Below are positions 5,920-11,465 of a stretch of 11,465 bases of DNA, one piece after another. A program made the position numbers and the translations under genes. Under the pieces are notes generated by a model. It was not told the origin of the DNA. It saw nothing but the letters and a program-made list of their open reading frames with translations, and ran no database searches. Location: contig JAKASC010000054.1 of the NCBI GenBank assembly GCA_021828245.1, positions 1 through 11,465 on the forward strand. The letters are read 5' to 3'. Origin of the DNA: Acidobacteriota bacterium. Its GTDB lineage: Bacteria > Acidobacteriota > Terriglobia > UBA7540. The stretch's first letter is position 1. Every line of letters starts with the position of its first letter.

Positions 5920-6714
5920 TTACGGCGCCGAGCGTCGGCGATGAAGCCATGCATCGAAATTTTGCAGAATCTTGTCGGCCATCGCTTCCTCGTCGAGGCG
6001 GTGGAGGCGGGCGAGCGTCGCCGTGACGGCGCGGACGTAAGCGGGCTCATTGCGCCGGCCGCGGTGCGGCTCGGGCGCAAGGTAAGGGCTGTCGGTTTCA
6101 CTCAGCAGACGGTCGCACGGCACCGCCTGCGCGACGCGGCGCAGGTCTTCAGCTTTTTTGAAAGTGAGATTGCCGGCAAAGGAAATCAAAAAGCCCATGT
6201 CCAAAAGAGTGCGGGCGTCGTCGAGGCTGCCGGTGAAGCAATGCAAGATGCCGCCCAGCCCCGTGGCCGCCCAGCCGTCCAAAAGCTGACGCAGATCGCC
6301 CCAAGCCTCGCGGCAATGAATGACCAGCGGCTGTGCCGCTTCGCGGGCGATTTCCAGTTGCGCGGCAAAGACTTTTTTCTGCGCGTCGCGCGGCGAATGG
6401 TCGTAATGATAATCGAGACCCATCTCGCCGAGGGCGACGACTTTGGGCGCGCGCGCCGCCTGGCGCAACCGATCCCAATGGCGCGGCTCAACCCGCGCCG
6501 CGTCGTGCGGATGAATGCCCACGGTCGCATAAATGAAATCAAAGCGGGCCGCGAGCGGAAGGCTCGCGTCGAGTTCATCCGGGCCGCGGCCGCCGCCCAC
6601 GGCCACCAGATATTTCAGCCCGGCAGCGCGCGCCCGCTCAATGACAGGCTCGCGGTCGGCGTCAAAAGCGGCGTCATCCAAATGGCAGTGAGCGTCGAGA
6701 AGGCAAGGGTTCAT
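5920..6714 (-). CDS. TatD-family metal-dependent hydrolase (DNase-like)
   Basis: A 264-residue amidohydrolase-type TIM-barrel protein. TatD family members are metal-dependent nucleases (3'-5' exonuclease activity has been shown for E. coli TatD), and many are annotated as YcfH-like. All expected metal ligands are visible: DAHCHLD with His9 and His11, GEMGLD with Glu97, VIHCRE with His133, LHCFTG with His158, and ETDSPYLAP with Asp208. RGRRNEPAYV (218-227) follows as in the family. Length is typical. The ATG at 6714 has no clear Shine-Dalgarno, which fits read-through from metG, whose stop is 54 bases upstream. A hairpin lies in that gap. A TatD-type gene directly after the methionyl-tRNA synthetase gene is also known from B. 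subtilis (metS-yabD), so the order is a conserved one. Physiological substrate is inferred. Confidence 0.93.
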   Translation of the reverse strand: MNPCLLDAHCHLDDAAFDADREPVIERARAAGLKYLVAVGGGRGPDELDASLPLAARFDFIYATVGIHPHDAARVEPRHWDRLRQAARAPKVVALGEMGLDYHYDHSPRDAQKKVFAAQLEIAREAAQPLVIHCREAWGDLRQLLDGWAATGLGGILHCFTGSLDDARTLLDMGFLISFAGNLTFKKAEDLRRVAQAVPCDRLLSETDSPYLAPEPHRGRRNEPAYVRAVTATLARLHRLDEEAMADKILQNFDAWLHRRRSAP

Positions 6715-6743
6715 GCGAACAGGAGACGGCGCGACGACGGAAG

Positions 6744-6769
6744 AATCAGCCTTGAAGGCTTGGCTGATT
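6744..6769 (-). terminator. Hairpin at the metG/TatD junction (attenuator or weak terminator)
   Basis: AATCAGCC (6744-6751) and GGCTGATT (6762-6769) form a perfect 8-bp stem with a 10-base loop, and the stem reaches into the metG stop codon. Within the loop side an alternative 5-bp stem is possible, AGCCT (6748-6752) with AGGCT (6756-6760), which excludes the first. In the gene direction only a short, interrupted T-tract (TTCTTCC) follows, so termination would be partial. Confidence 0.4.
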
Positions 6770-8961
6770 TATTTGAGCCGGGCGCCTTTGGGGACGTCTT
6801 CTTGGAACGTCACGAGGACGGGGCGACCCTCCGGCTCGACCGACGCCGCCACAATCATGCCGTTCGATTCCACGCCGCGCAGCTTGCGGGGAGCGAGGTT
6901 CGTCACCACCACGACTTTTCGGCCGATGAGTTTTTCCGGCTCGTAGTATTCCGCAATGCCCGCGCACACCTGCCGAACTTCCGTGCCAATGTCCACCTGG
7001 AGCTTGAGCAACTTGTCGGCCTTCGGGATGCGCTCGGCGGCGATGACTTCGCCAACGCGCATTTCGACTTTGGCGAAGTCGTCAATGGAGATTTTCTGGT
7101 CGGCCGGCGTCGGCGCTTGGGGCGCGGCCATCTTGGCCGCGTGTTGCTTCACGGGCTGGAAGCCCGTGCCACGGGGCGGCTCCGGCTCGGCAGACGGCGG
7201 CTTTTGTTCAGGTTGCTGTTCCACGGTCGCTCCTTTGGTACGGGATTCGTCAGCCGGCCGCCGATCCCGCCAGGGCGGGACCGGCGCTACAGCCCGCTCG
7301 CGCACTCGGTCAGCTTCCGCAAGCTCGTAAAGTTTGGCCAGCGTTTTTTCTTTATCGAGCCGAGGGAAAATGGGCTCGGGTTTGGCGACCTTCGTGTCGG
7401 ATGCGAGAAGTTGGAACTTGAGCTTGTCATCAATGCGCTCGCCCTCGACGGTTCCGGACTCCCCTAAGTACCCAAACAGAACAGACGAGGCCGCGGGGAG
7501 CACCGCGTAGGTCAAGACACTCACGACCCGCAAGAACTGCGCGACCATAGAGAGGGTCCCCTCCAGCTTCGCCTTGTCCTCGAAGGAACCTGATTTTGCG
7601 AGCTCCCAGGGCTTGACTTGGACAATCAGCCTGTCGGCCTCCGAAATCATTGCCCAGACCGACGCAAGGCCGGTTGAAAAGTCCAGTCGGCTAAACGCCT
7701 CCGCAAAGGCTGGAATGAGCTGGACCGCGCCCTGGGCCTCGCTCGGTCCAATCCGCCTAGGCACCTTTCCCTCGCACAACTGATGCAGCATGGTCAGCGT
7801 TCTGCTGGCAAGGTTTCCGAGACCATTCGCCAAGTCGGAGTTGTAGCGCTGAATCAATCCCTCATAGGAAAAGCTGGCGTCCTGGCCGAGGGGCGTATCG
7901 CGCAACAAATAATAGCGCAGCGCGTCGTTGCCGGGGGCGCCGAAGGAATTGAGCGCCTCGACGATAGGCTCGGGATAGACGACGTTGCCTTTGGACTTGG
8001 ACATCTTGTCCTGCTCGTAATAAATCCAGCCGTGGGCGAAGATGGTGGTGGGCAAGGGCAGGCGCTTGTCTTGCGGCAAGGCGTCGTTTGCGGCCATCAG
8101 AAATGCCGGCCAATAGACGGCGTGGAAGCGCAAAATATCTTTGCCAATCATGTGGACGCGCTCGGCGTTCGGGTCCATCCAATATTTGTAGAAATCGGAA
8201 TTCGGGTCGGTCGCTTCAAGCCCGCGAAAGCCAATGCCCGTCAAATAACTCGTGAGCGCGTCGTACCAGACGTAAACGACCTGCTCGGCATCATCCGGCC
8301 AAGGCACGCCCCACTTCAGTCGTCGGCGGCTGATGGAAATGTCGCGCAGGCCGCTTTTGACGAAGCTTTTAACTTCATTCATGCGGAAATCGGGGCGAAC
8401 GAATTCGGGATGCTCTTCGTAGAGCTTTAGCAGCCGATCCTGAAAGGCCGACAATCTGAAAAAGTAATTCTCCTCGCTGATGAGTTCGGCCGGGCGACCG
8501 CAGATATCGCAATTGGCCGGTTCCGTGCTGTCAGAGACGTAGCGCTCATCGTGGATGCAGTAGCGGCCTTCGTATTTCTTTTTTGTAATGTAGCCGGCCT
8601 TTTGCGCTTGGCGAATCATCCAGTGGACGGACTTCACGTGGTCGGGATTTTGCGACGTGTGGACAAAACGATAGCCGGCGGGATGCTTCGGGCTATATTC
8701 GGGAATTCCGAGCGTCCTCCAGAGGTTTTTGAACAACTCGCGTTTTTCGGCGACAAAGCGCTCCACGGGAATGCCCGCCGCATCGGCGGCCCTCTGAAGC
8801 TTTTCACCGTGCTCGTCGGTGCCCGTCAGAAACGCCACGTCATAACCGCACATGCGTTTGTAGCGCGCCATCACATCGCACACGATGGTGGTGTAGGCCG
8901 AGCCGAGATGCGGCCGGGCGTTCGGGTAATATATCGGCGTGGTGATAAAGAATCTGTTCAT
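6769..8961 (-). CDS. metG: Methionine-tRNA ligase with fused C-terminal tRNA-binding domain
   Basis: A 730-residue class I aminoacyl-tRNA synthetase that charges tRNA(Met) with methionine. The catalytic core shows PHLGSAY (17-23, HIGH-type motif) and DKMSKSKGN (318-326, KMSKS loop). The zinc knuckle region reads YCIHDERY (134-141) ... CDICG (151-155): Cys135, Cys151 and Cys154 are present, but the second ligand position holds Asp138. The anticodon-binding helical domain follows (about 355-540). Residues about 625-730 form the OB-fold tRNA-binding/dimerisation domain (VGEVIAAERIPKADKLL, NLAPRKLRGVESNGMI). Between them is a disordered, Pro/Glu/Arg-rich linker (about 550-622) that encodes three palindromic DNA repeats. 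The ATG at 8961 overlaps the larC stop by four bases (ATGA), so translation is probably coupled. Certain by family motifs. Confidence 0.97.
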   Translation of the reverse strand: MNRFFITTPIYYPNARPHLGSAYTTIVCDVMARYKRMCGYDVAFLTGTDEHGEKLQRAADAAGIPVERFVAEKRELFKNLWRTLGIPEYSPKHPAGYRFVHTSQNPDHVKSVHWMIRQAQKAGYITKKKYEGRYCIHDERYVSDSTEPANCDICGRPAELISEENYFFRLSAFQDRLLKLYEEHPEFVRPDFRMNEVKSFVKSGLRDISISRRRLKWGVPWPDDAEQVVYVWYDALTSYLTGIGFRGLEATDPNSDFYKYWMDPNAERVHMIGKDILRFHAVYWPAFLMAANDALPQDKRLPLPTTIFAHGWIYYEQDKMSKSKGNVVYPEPIVEALNSFGAPGNDALRYYLLRDTPLGQDASFSYEGLIQRYNSDLANGLGNLASRTLTMLHQLCEGKVPRRIGPSEAQGAVQLIPAFAEAFSRLDFSTGLASVWAMISEADRLIVQVKPWELAKSGSFEDKAKLEGTLSMVAQFLRVVSVLTYAVLPAASSVLFGYLGESGTVEGERIDDKLKFQLLASDTKVAKPEPIFPRLDKEKTLAKLYELAEADRVRERAVAPVPPWRDRRPADESRTKGATVEQQPEQKPPSAEPEPPRGTGFQPVKQHAAKMAAPQAPTPADQKISIDDFAKVEMRVGEVIAAERIPKADKLLKLQVDIGTEVRQVCAGIAEYYEPEKLIGRKVVVVTNLAPRKLRGVESNGMIVAASVEPEGRPVLVTFQEDVPKGARLK
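7123..7168. repeat. Tandem palindromic repeat pair inside metG linker
   Basis: Two perfect hairpins eight bases apart. The first is CGCGGCCA (7123-7130), loop TCT, TGGCCGCG (7134-7141). The second is CACGGGCT (7150-7157), loop GGA, AGCCCGTG (7161-7168). Both have 8-bp arms and 3-base loops. On the coding strand they are in frame and encode GTGFQPV and AAKMAAP, joined by KQH (about residues 598-614). From memory, very similar palindromes and GTGFQPV-like peptides are scattered through Acidobacteriota, Planctomycetota and Verrucomicrobiota genomes. This could not be searched here. Confidence 0.7.
7260..7285. repeat. Third palindrome in metG linker
   Basis: TCCCGCC (7265-7271) and GGCGGGA (7274-7280) form a perfect 7-bp stem with a 2-base loop. 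Past one mismatch (7264/7281) the flanks GCCG (7260-7263) and CGGC (7282-7285) extend the pairing to 12 bp in all. In frame it encodes VPPWRDRR (about residues 561-568). Its GC-rich palindromic make-up resembles the tandem pair about 100 bases away, suggesting the same kind of element. Confidence 0.55.
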
Positions 8962-10175
8962 GCGTTGGTCGGGTCAGGTAAGCCGTGGGCGGGCGGCTTA
9001 AAGCCTGCGAGCGCTGCGGCCATGACTTGCTTTAACGGGACCTTGTTCTCATCGGCCAAGCGCGCGCAATCGTCGTATTCGGGCGCCACATTGACAATCT
9101 TGCCCTCGCGCCGCGCCACCTTGAGGCGCACCGGGCCGTATTCCGTCTCAACGGAGACCCACTCGCGCTCGAGCGTTTTGCGCCGCGCCTCATAGATGCG
9201 CACGCCCAGGGTGGTGGTCTCCTCAAAGAGGAGATTGGCGAGCGCTTCCGCGTTGTCAGGCGGCGCTATGACGCTGATGAGCAAGCCGGGCCGATTTTTC
9301 TTCATCTGAAGCGGGGCGCAGGTGACGTCGAGCGCGCCGCCGGCGAGGGCCCGCTCCGACAAGTGGCCAAAAAGCTGCGGATTCATATCATCGAGGTTGG
9401 CCTCAATGATGGAGACAACCTCATCGCCCGGCGCGCCCGCTTGCGGCTTAGGGACTTCGACGGCATCGCCTATCGAGAGCCGCGCCAAGTTGGGGCGGCC
9501 CGGCAACTCCTGCCGGCCGGCGCCGTAGCCGATCCGCTCGAGCTTCATCGGAGGCATCGGGCCGAACTCCGTCGCCAAGGTTGAGACCAGCGCCGCGCCC
9601 GTCGGCGTGACGAGTTCCGCCTGCACGCCGGAAGAATAAACCGGAATGCCTTTGAGCAGTTCCGCCGTGGCGGGCGCAGGGACGGGAAGCGAGCCGTGCG
9701 CGGCCTCAACCCGTCCGCCGCCAACATCGAGCGCGGAACACACCAACCGTTCAATGCCCATCAGCTCCAAGCCTAGGCAAGTCCCCACGATGTCCAGGAT
9801 GGCGTCCACGGCGCCGACCTCGTGAAAATGAACATGCTCCACGGGCACGTTGTGGAGTTGAGCTTCCGCCTCCCCTAGCCGACGAAAGACCTTGAGCGCC
9901 ATGGCTTGAGCCGAGCCTGGCAGGTCGGCGGCGCGAATCATCGCCTCAATATCGGCAAGATGCCGATGCGGCTGCGACGGAGGAATCTCAATTTCAACGC
10001 GCGTCCCGGCCAGGCCGCCGCGCAAGGTCCGCGTTCGCTTGAAGCGATAAAAGCCCAGAGGAAGCTTTTTCAGCTCATCGAAGAGGCGACGCGCGTCGAG
10101 CCCGGCGTCCAAGAGCGCGCCGAGGAACATGTCGCCGCTGATGCCCGAGGAGCCGTCCAGATAAGCAATTTTCAT
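8958..10175 (-). CDS. larC: LarC, nickel-pincer cofactor cyclometallase
   Basis: A 405-residue LarC (DUF111) protein. In the lactate racemase system LarB and LarE build a pyridinium dithio-acid mononucleotide and LarC inserts nickel in a CTP-dependent reaction, giving the NPN cofactor used by LarA-type racemases and epimerases. Seen: SGISGDMFLGALLDAG (10-25), HVHFHEVGAVDAILDIVG (114-131), ELVTPTGAAL (187-196), EANLDDMNPQ (258-267) and MKKNRPG (291-297), all typical. It is one continuous frame, unlike Lactiplantibacillus plantarum larC, which needs a frameshift. The start MKIAYLDG at 10175 fits the family N-terminus exactly; a longer in-frame reading to 10367 would run through the promoter and was not used. 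The Shine-Dalgarno is weak. Its TGA overlaps the metG ATG. larA, larB and larE are not in this window. Confidence 0.95.
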   Translation of the reverse strand: MKIAYLDGSSGISGDMFLGALLDAGLDARRLFDELKKLPLGFYRFKRTRTLRGGLAGTRVEIEIPPSQPHRHLADIEAMIRAADLPGSAQAMALKVFRRLGEAEAQLHNVPVEHVHFHEVGAVDAILDIVGTCLGLELMGIERLVCSALDVGGGRVEAAHGSLPVPAPATAELLKGIPVYSSGVQAELVTPTGAALVSTLATEFGPMPPMKLERIGYGAGRQELPGRPNLARLSIGDAVEVPKPQAGAPGDEVVSIIEANLDDMNPQLFGHLSERALAGGALDVTCAPLQMKKNRPGLLISVIAPPDNAEALANLLFEETTTLGVRIYEARRKTLEREWVSVETEYGPVRLKVARREGKIVNVAPEYDDCARLADENKVPLKQVMAAALAGFKPPAHGLPDPTNA

Positions 10176-10260
10176 CGGCGTCGAGCGCCCCCTCTCAGCC
10201 GCAGAGCGAAATGCGATGCGCTGCCTTTGGGCTGCGGAGAAATGAAGCGCACAATCTTCG

Positions 10261-10289
10261 ATAGTAGGGCGCTCGCGCCAGTGTGTCAA
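10261..10289 (-). promoter_or_regulatory. Predicted sigma70-type promoter of the larC operon, with palindrome in the spacer
   Basis: TTGACA (complement of 10284-10289, perfect) and TACTAT (complement of 10261-10266, 4/6) are 17 bases apart. Transcription would start near 10254, giving a leader of about 79 bases. The spacer holds a palindrome, GGCGC-TC-GCGCC (10268-10279), which could be an operator. The hexamer match and spacing make the promoter itself likely; the operator role is inference. Confidence 0.65.
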
Positions 10290-10446
10290 TCTGATGAGGC
10301 GGCGAGAGACGGTCGCCGGCGCGAGGGAAGGCTGCGTTGGCGGCGGCGTCCGGCTTTTCTCAGCCATCCGGCCTGTGCGTCAGGCTTGCCCAGCGCGCGC
10401 CATCTCGCCGCCCAAATCGTGGCTGGGGCCGAGCCGGTGATTTGAA

Positions 10447-10476
10447 TTGTTTGTCATGAACCGTTTTGACTATAAT
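10447..10476 (+). promoter_or_regulatory. Predicted promoter of the GAF-domain gene
   Basis: A perfect TATAAT (10471-10476) has TTGTTT (10447-10452) 18 bases upstream, a half-matching -35. Transcription would start near 10483, between earlier in-frame start codons (TTG 10466, ATG 10475) and the chosen ATG at 10514. Confidence 0.5.
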
Positions 10477-10513
10477 GGCCGCACGCAATGTCCCTTTGGA
10501 GGAAGCACTCACC

Positions 10514-11077
10514 ATGGTCGCGGATGATTTAAGCTTCAAGTTGATCCGGCTGATTGAGGAAATGCGCCAGGCCGGTGACCCGATGTCGCCAGAGGCTCTG
10601 GAGCGTCTTGCGGCGACGCTCGGCTCCGCCTTCGGGGCCAAGCCGGACGAAGTGGCCATTTTGCACCTGTCGGGCGACGGAATGCTGCGGTTTGTCACGC
10701 CGGTGAAGTTGTCGAAGCTAGGCTCGATTCCCATTACCAACTCTCACTCCCTGGCCGTGAAGACTATCCGCGAGAAGCGGGGCGAGTTCATTAACAATTT
10801 TTCCAGCTATCATCATCCCACGGTGTTTGAGGCGGTGGATCTTTCCACCGAGCGGAAAGCCGCTCCGATTCAAAAAATCGTGAGCGTGCCCATCCTGGCG
10901 GACGGCAAGGTGATGGGAGTGATTCAGGTGAGCCGGAAGGGCAGAACCGGCGAGTCGGCGGGGCCCGACTTCACGCCACGCGATTTGGCGGAGCTGACCA
11001 CCGCCGCCACCATCCTGAGCAAACTCCTCAGCCTGCTGCCGGACTCGGGCGGCGCGGGCAAGCGATCGCCCGCCTAG
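10514..11077 (+). CDS. GAF-domain-like protein
   Basis: A 187-residue soluble protein with the make-up of a single GAF domain, a small-molecule-sensing fold. An N-terminal helix (5-40) is followed by strand AILHLSGDGMLRFV (48-61), a helical middle, and the paired strands IVSVPILADGKVMGVIQVSRK (about 122-142), whose VPI...GVIQV pattern is the GAF hallmark. It then has FTPRDLAELTTAATILSKLLS (about 153-173) as the closing helix. No output domain (kinase, GGDEF, HTH) is attached and no known ligand motif is evident, so its role is unknown. The start at ATG 10514 was chosen because GGAGG (10498-10502) lies 11 bases upstream and the predicted promoter makes the earlier in-frame codons untranscribed. 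It is monocistronic and convergent with the inositol-phosphate synthase gene (26 bases between stop codons). Confidence 0.8.
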   Translation: MVADDLSFKLIRLIEEMRQAGDPMSPEALERLAATLGSAFGAKPDEVAILHLSGDGMLRFVTPVKLSKLGSIPITNSHSLAVKTIREKRGEFINNFSSYHHPTVFEAVDLSTERKAAPIQKIVSVPILADGKVMGVIQVSRKGRTGESAGPDFTPRDLAELTTAATILSKLLSLLPDSGGAGKRSPA

Positions 11078-11103
11078 AGAACGCGCCGCTTCGCGCACGA
11101 GCG

Positions 11104-11465
11104 TCAATCGTAGTATTCAAGCCCGAGGTGGGTAATGAGCTCTTCGCCCCGCAGATAACGAAGCGTGTTTTTCAATTTCATCAATTGGATAAACAGATCG
11201 TGCTCGGGATAGAGGTCCGGAGCATGCATGGGGCTCTTAAAGTAGAAGGACAACCATTCCTGAATTCCGCGGCGGGCCATCTCCGGGGTTCGCTGGGCCA
11301 AATCCATGAAGAGCGCGAGGTCCAGAACCAGCGGCGCGGCCAGAATGGAATCCCGGCAGAGAAAATCAATTTTAATCTGCATGGGATAGCCAAGCCAGCC
11401 GAAGATATCGAGATTGTCCCAGCCCTCCTTGTTGTCGCCGCGCGGGGGATAATAGTTGATACGAA
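11104..11465 (-). CDS. ino1: Inositol-3-phosphate synthase, C-terminal part (cut by window end)
   Basis: The enzyme converts glucose 6-phosphate to 1L-myo-inositol 1-phosphate in an NAD-dependent reaction, the entry step to inositol and inositol lipids. The last 119 residues are present. They begin RINYYPPRGDNKEGWDN, then FGWLGYPMQIKIDFLCRDS, ILAAPLVLDL and PEHDLFIQLMKLKNTLR, and end HLGLEYYD. The IKxDFLCRDSILAAPLVLDL block is the strongly conserved C-terminal core of the actinobacterial/archaeal-type synthases. The N-terminal Rossmann domain lies beyond the window. The frame is open to the right edge without interruption. The stop codon at 11104-11106 is close to the convergent GAF gene; no terminator stem of note lies in the 26-base gap. 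Identification is by remembered family sequence and is strong. Confidence 0.93.
   Translation of the reverse strand, partial: RINYYPPRGDNKEGWDNLDIFGWLGYPMQIKIDFLCRDSILAAPLVLDLALFMDLAQRTPEMARRGIQEWLSFYFKSPMHAPDLYPEHDLFIQLMKLKNTLRYLRGEELITHLGLEYYD

Larger units (their letters stand above)
10176..10513. other. Divergent intergenic region larC / GAF gene
   Basis: This 338-base stretch contains the predicted larC promoter and leader on the minus strand (10176-10289) and the predicted GAF-gene promoter and leader on the plus strand (about 10447-10513). Between them, 10290-10446, I see no gene, tRNA or convincing repeat. Frames that cross the region have no ribosome-binding site or recognisable protein features. 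Confidence 0.7.

Noticed and set aside
5941..7467. 508-codon open frame on the plus strand opposite the TatD and metG genes
   Set aside because: It is antisense to two certain genes, has no ribosome-binding site or known motif, is rich in Arg/Ala/His as expected of a GC-rich shadow frame, and crosses the gap between two real genes.
10176..10367. N-terminal extension of LarC by 64 residues
   Set aside because: It would be read through the predicted promoter and leader, its composition is low-quality, and LarC proteins start at MKIxYLD.
11078..11103. Possible terminator stem between GAF and inositol-phosphate synthase genes
   Set aside because: Only GCGC/GCGC four-base pairing without a T-run on either strand.
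1..11465. CRISPR arrays, tRNA or rRNA genes, transposases and integrases
   Set aside because: Looked for in all gaps and frames; no regularly spaced repeats, cloverleaf-like segments or recombinase motifs were seen.

Overview
This window reads as a stretch of bacterial chromosome, GC-rich, with eight full-length genes of recognisable family, one small unrecognised gene, one GAF-type gene and two genes cut by the window edges. The mix suggests an Acidobacteriota-like organism: an HU protein starting MIKLDLVNEVVNRTG, a single-polypeptide LarC overlapping metG, a bacterial inositol-phosphate synthase, and palindromic repeats encoding GTGFQPV-type peptides. That is a judgement from remembered family sequences, not a search result.

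Layout. Left edge: the 5' end of dcd (dCTP deaminase, minus strand) is divergent from an HU/IHF-type DNA-binding protein gene (plus strand). Their two predicted sigma70-like promoters overlap in their -35 hexamers. HU then converges on a double-SIS-domain sugar-phosphate isomerase/deaminase-like gene (747-1781, minus). Next comes an accessory-looking minus-strand pair, 3230 to 2009. It consists of an unrecognised 64-residue protein with a strong Shine-Dalgarno and, one base downstream, an SDH-family (S49-like) Clp-fold serine protease with a proline-rich tail whose DNA contains a G-quadruplex motif on the plus strand.

The centre and right form a long minus-strand gene train, read from 10175 down to 3472: larC, metG, a TatD-family hydrolase, a DegT/DnrJ/EryC1-type PLP aminotransferase and a Gfo/Idh/MocA oxidoreductase. 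larC and metG overlap by 4 bases (ATGA). A near-consensus promoter (TTGACA, 17 bases, TACTAT) lies upstream of larC. A weaker promoter candidate precedes the aminotransferase, so the last two genes (a possible sugar-modifying pair) may be a separate unit. The metG linker between the catalytic core and the C-terminal tRNA-binding domain contains three perfect or near-perfect palindromes, two of them in tandem. They look like palindromic repeat elements carried in frame.

Right edge: a 338-base divergent intergenic region separates larC from a small GAF-domain-like protein (plus). That gene converges on the 3' end of a myo-inositol-1-phosphate synthase gene (minus), cut by the window end.

No rRNA, tRNA, CRISPR array, transposase or integrase was seen. 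The best candidates for something undescribed are the small-protein/SDH-protease pair and the palindromic repeats inside metG. All promoter, terminator and hairpin calls were made by eye without folding or scoring software.
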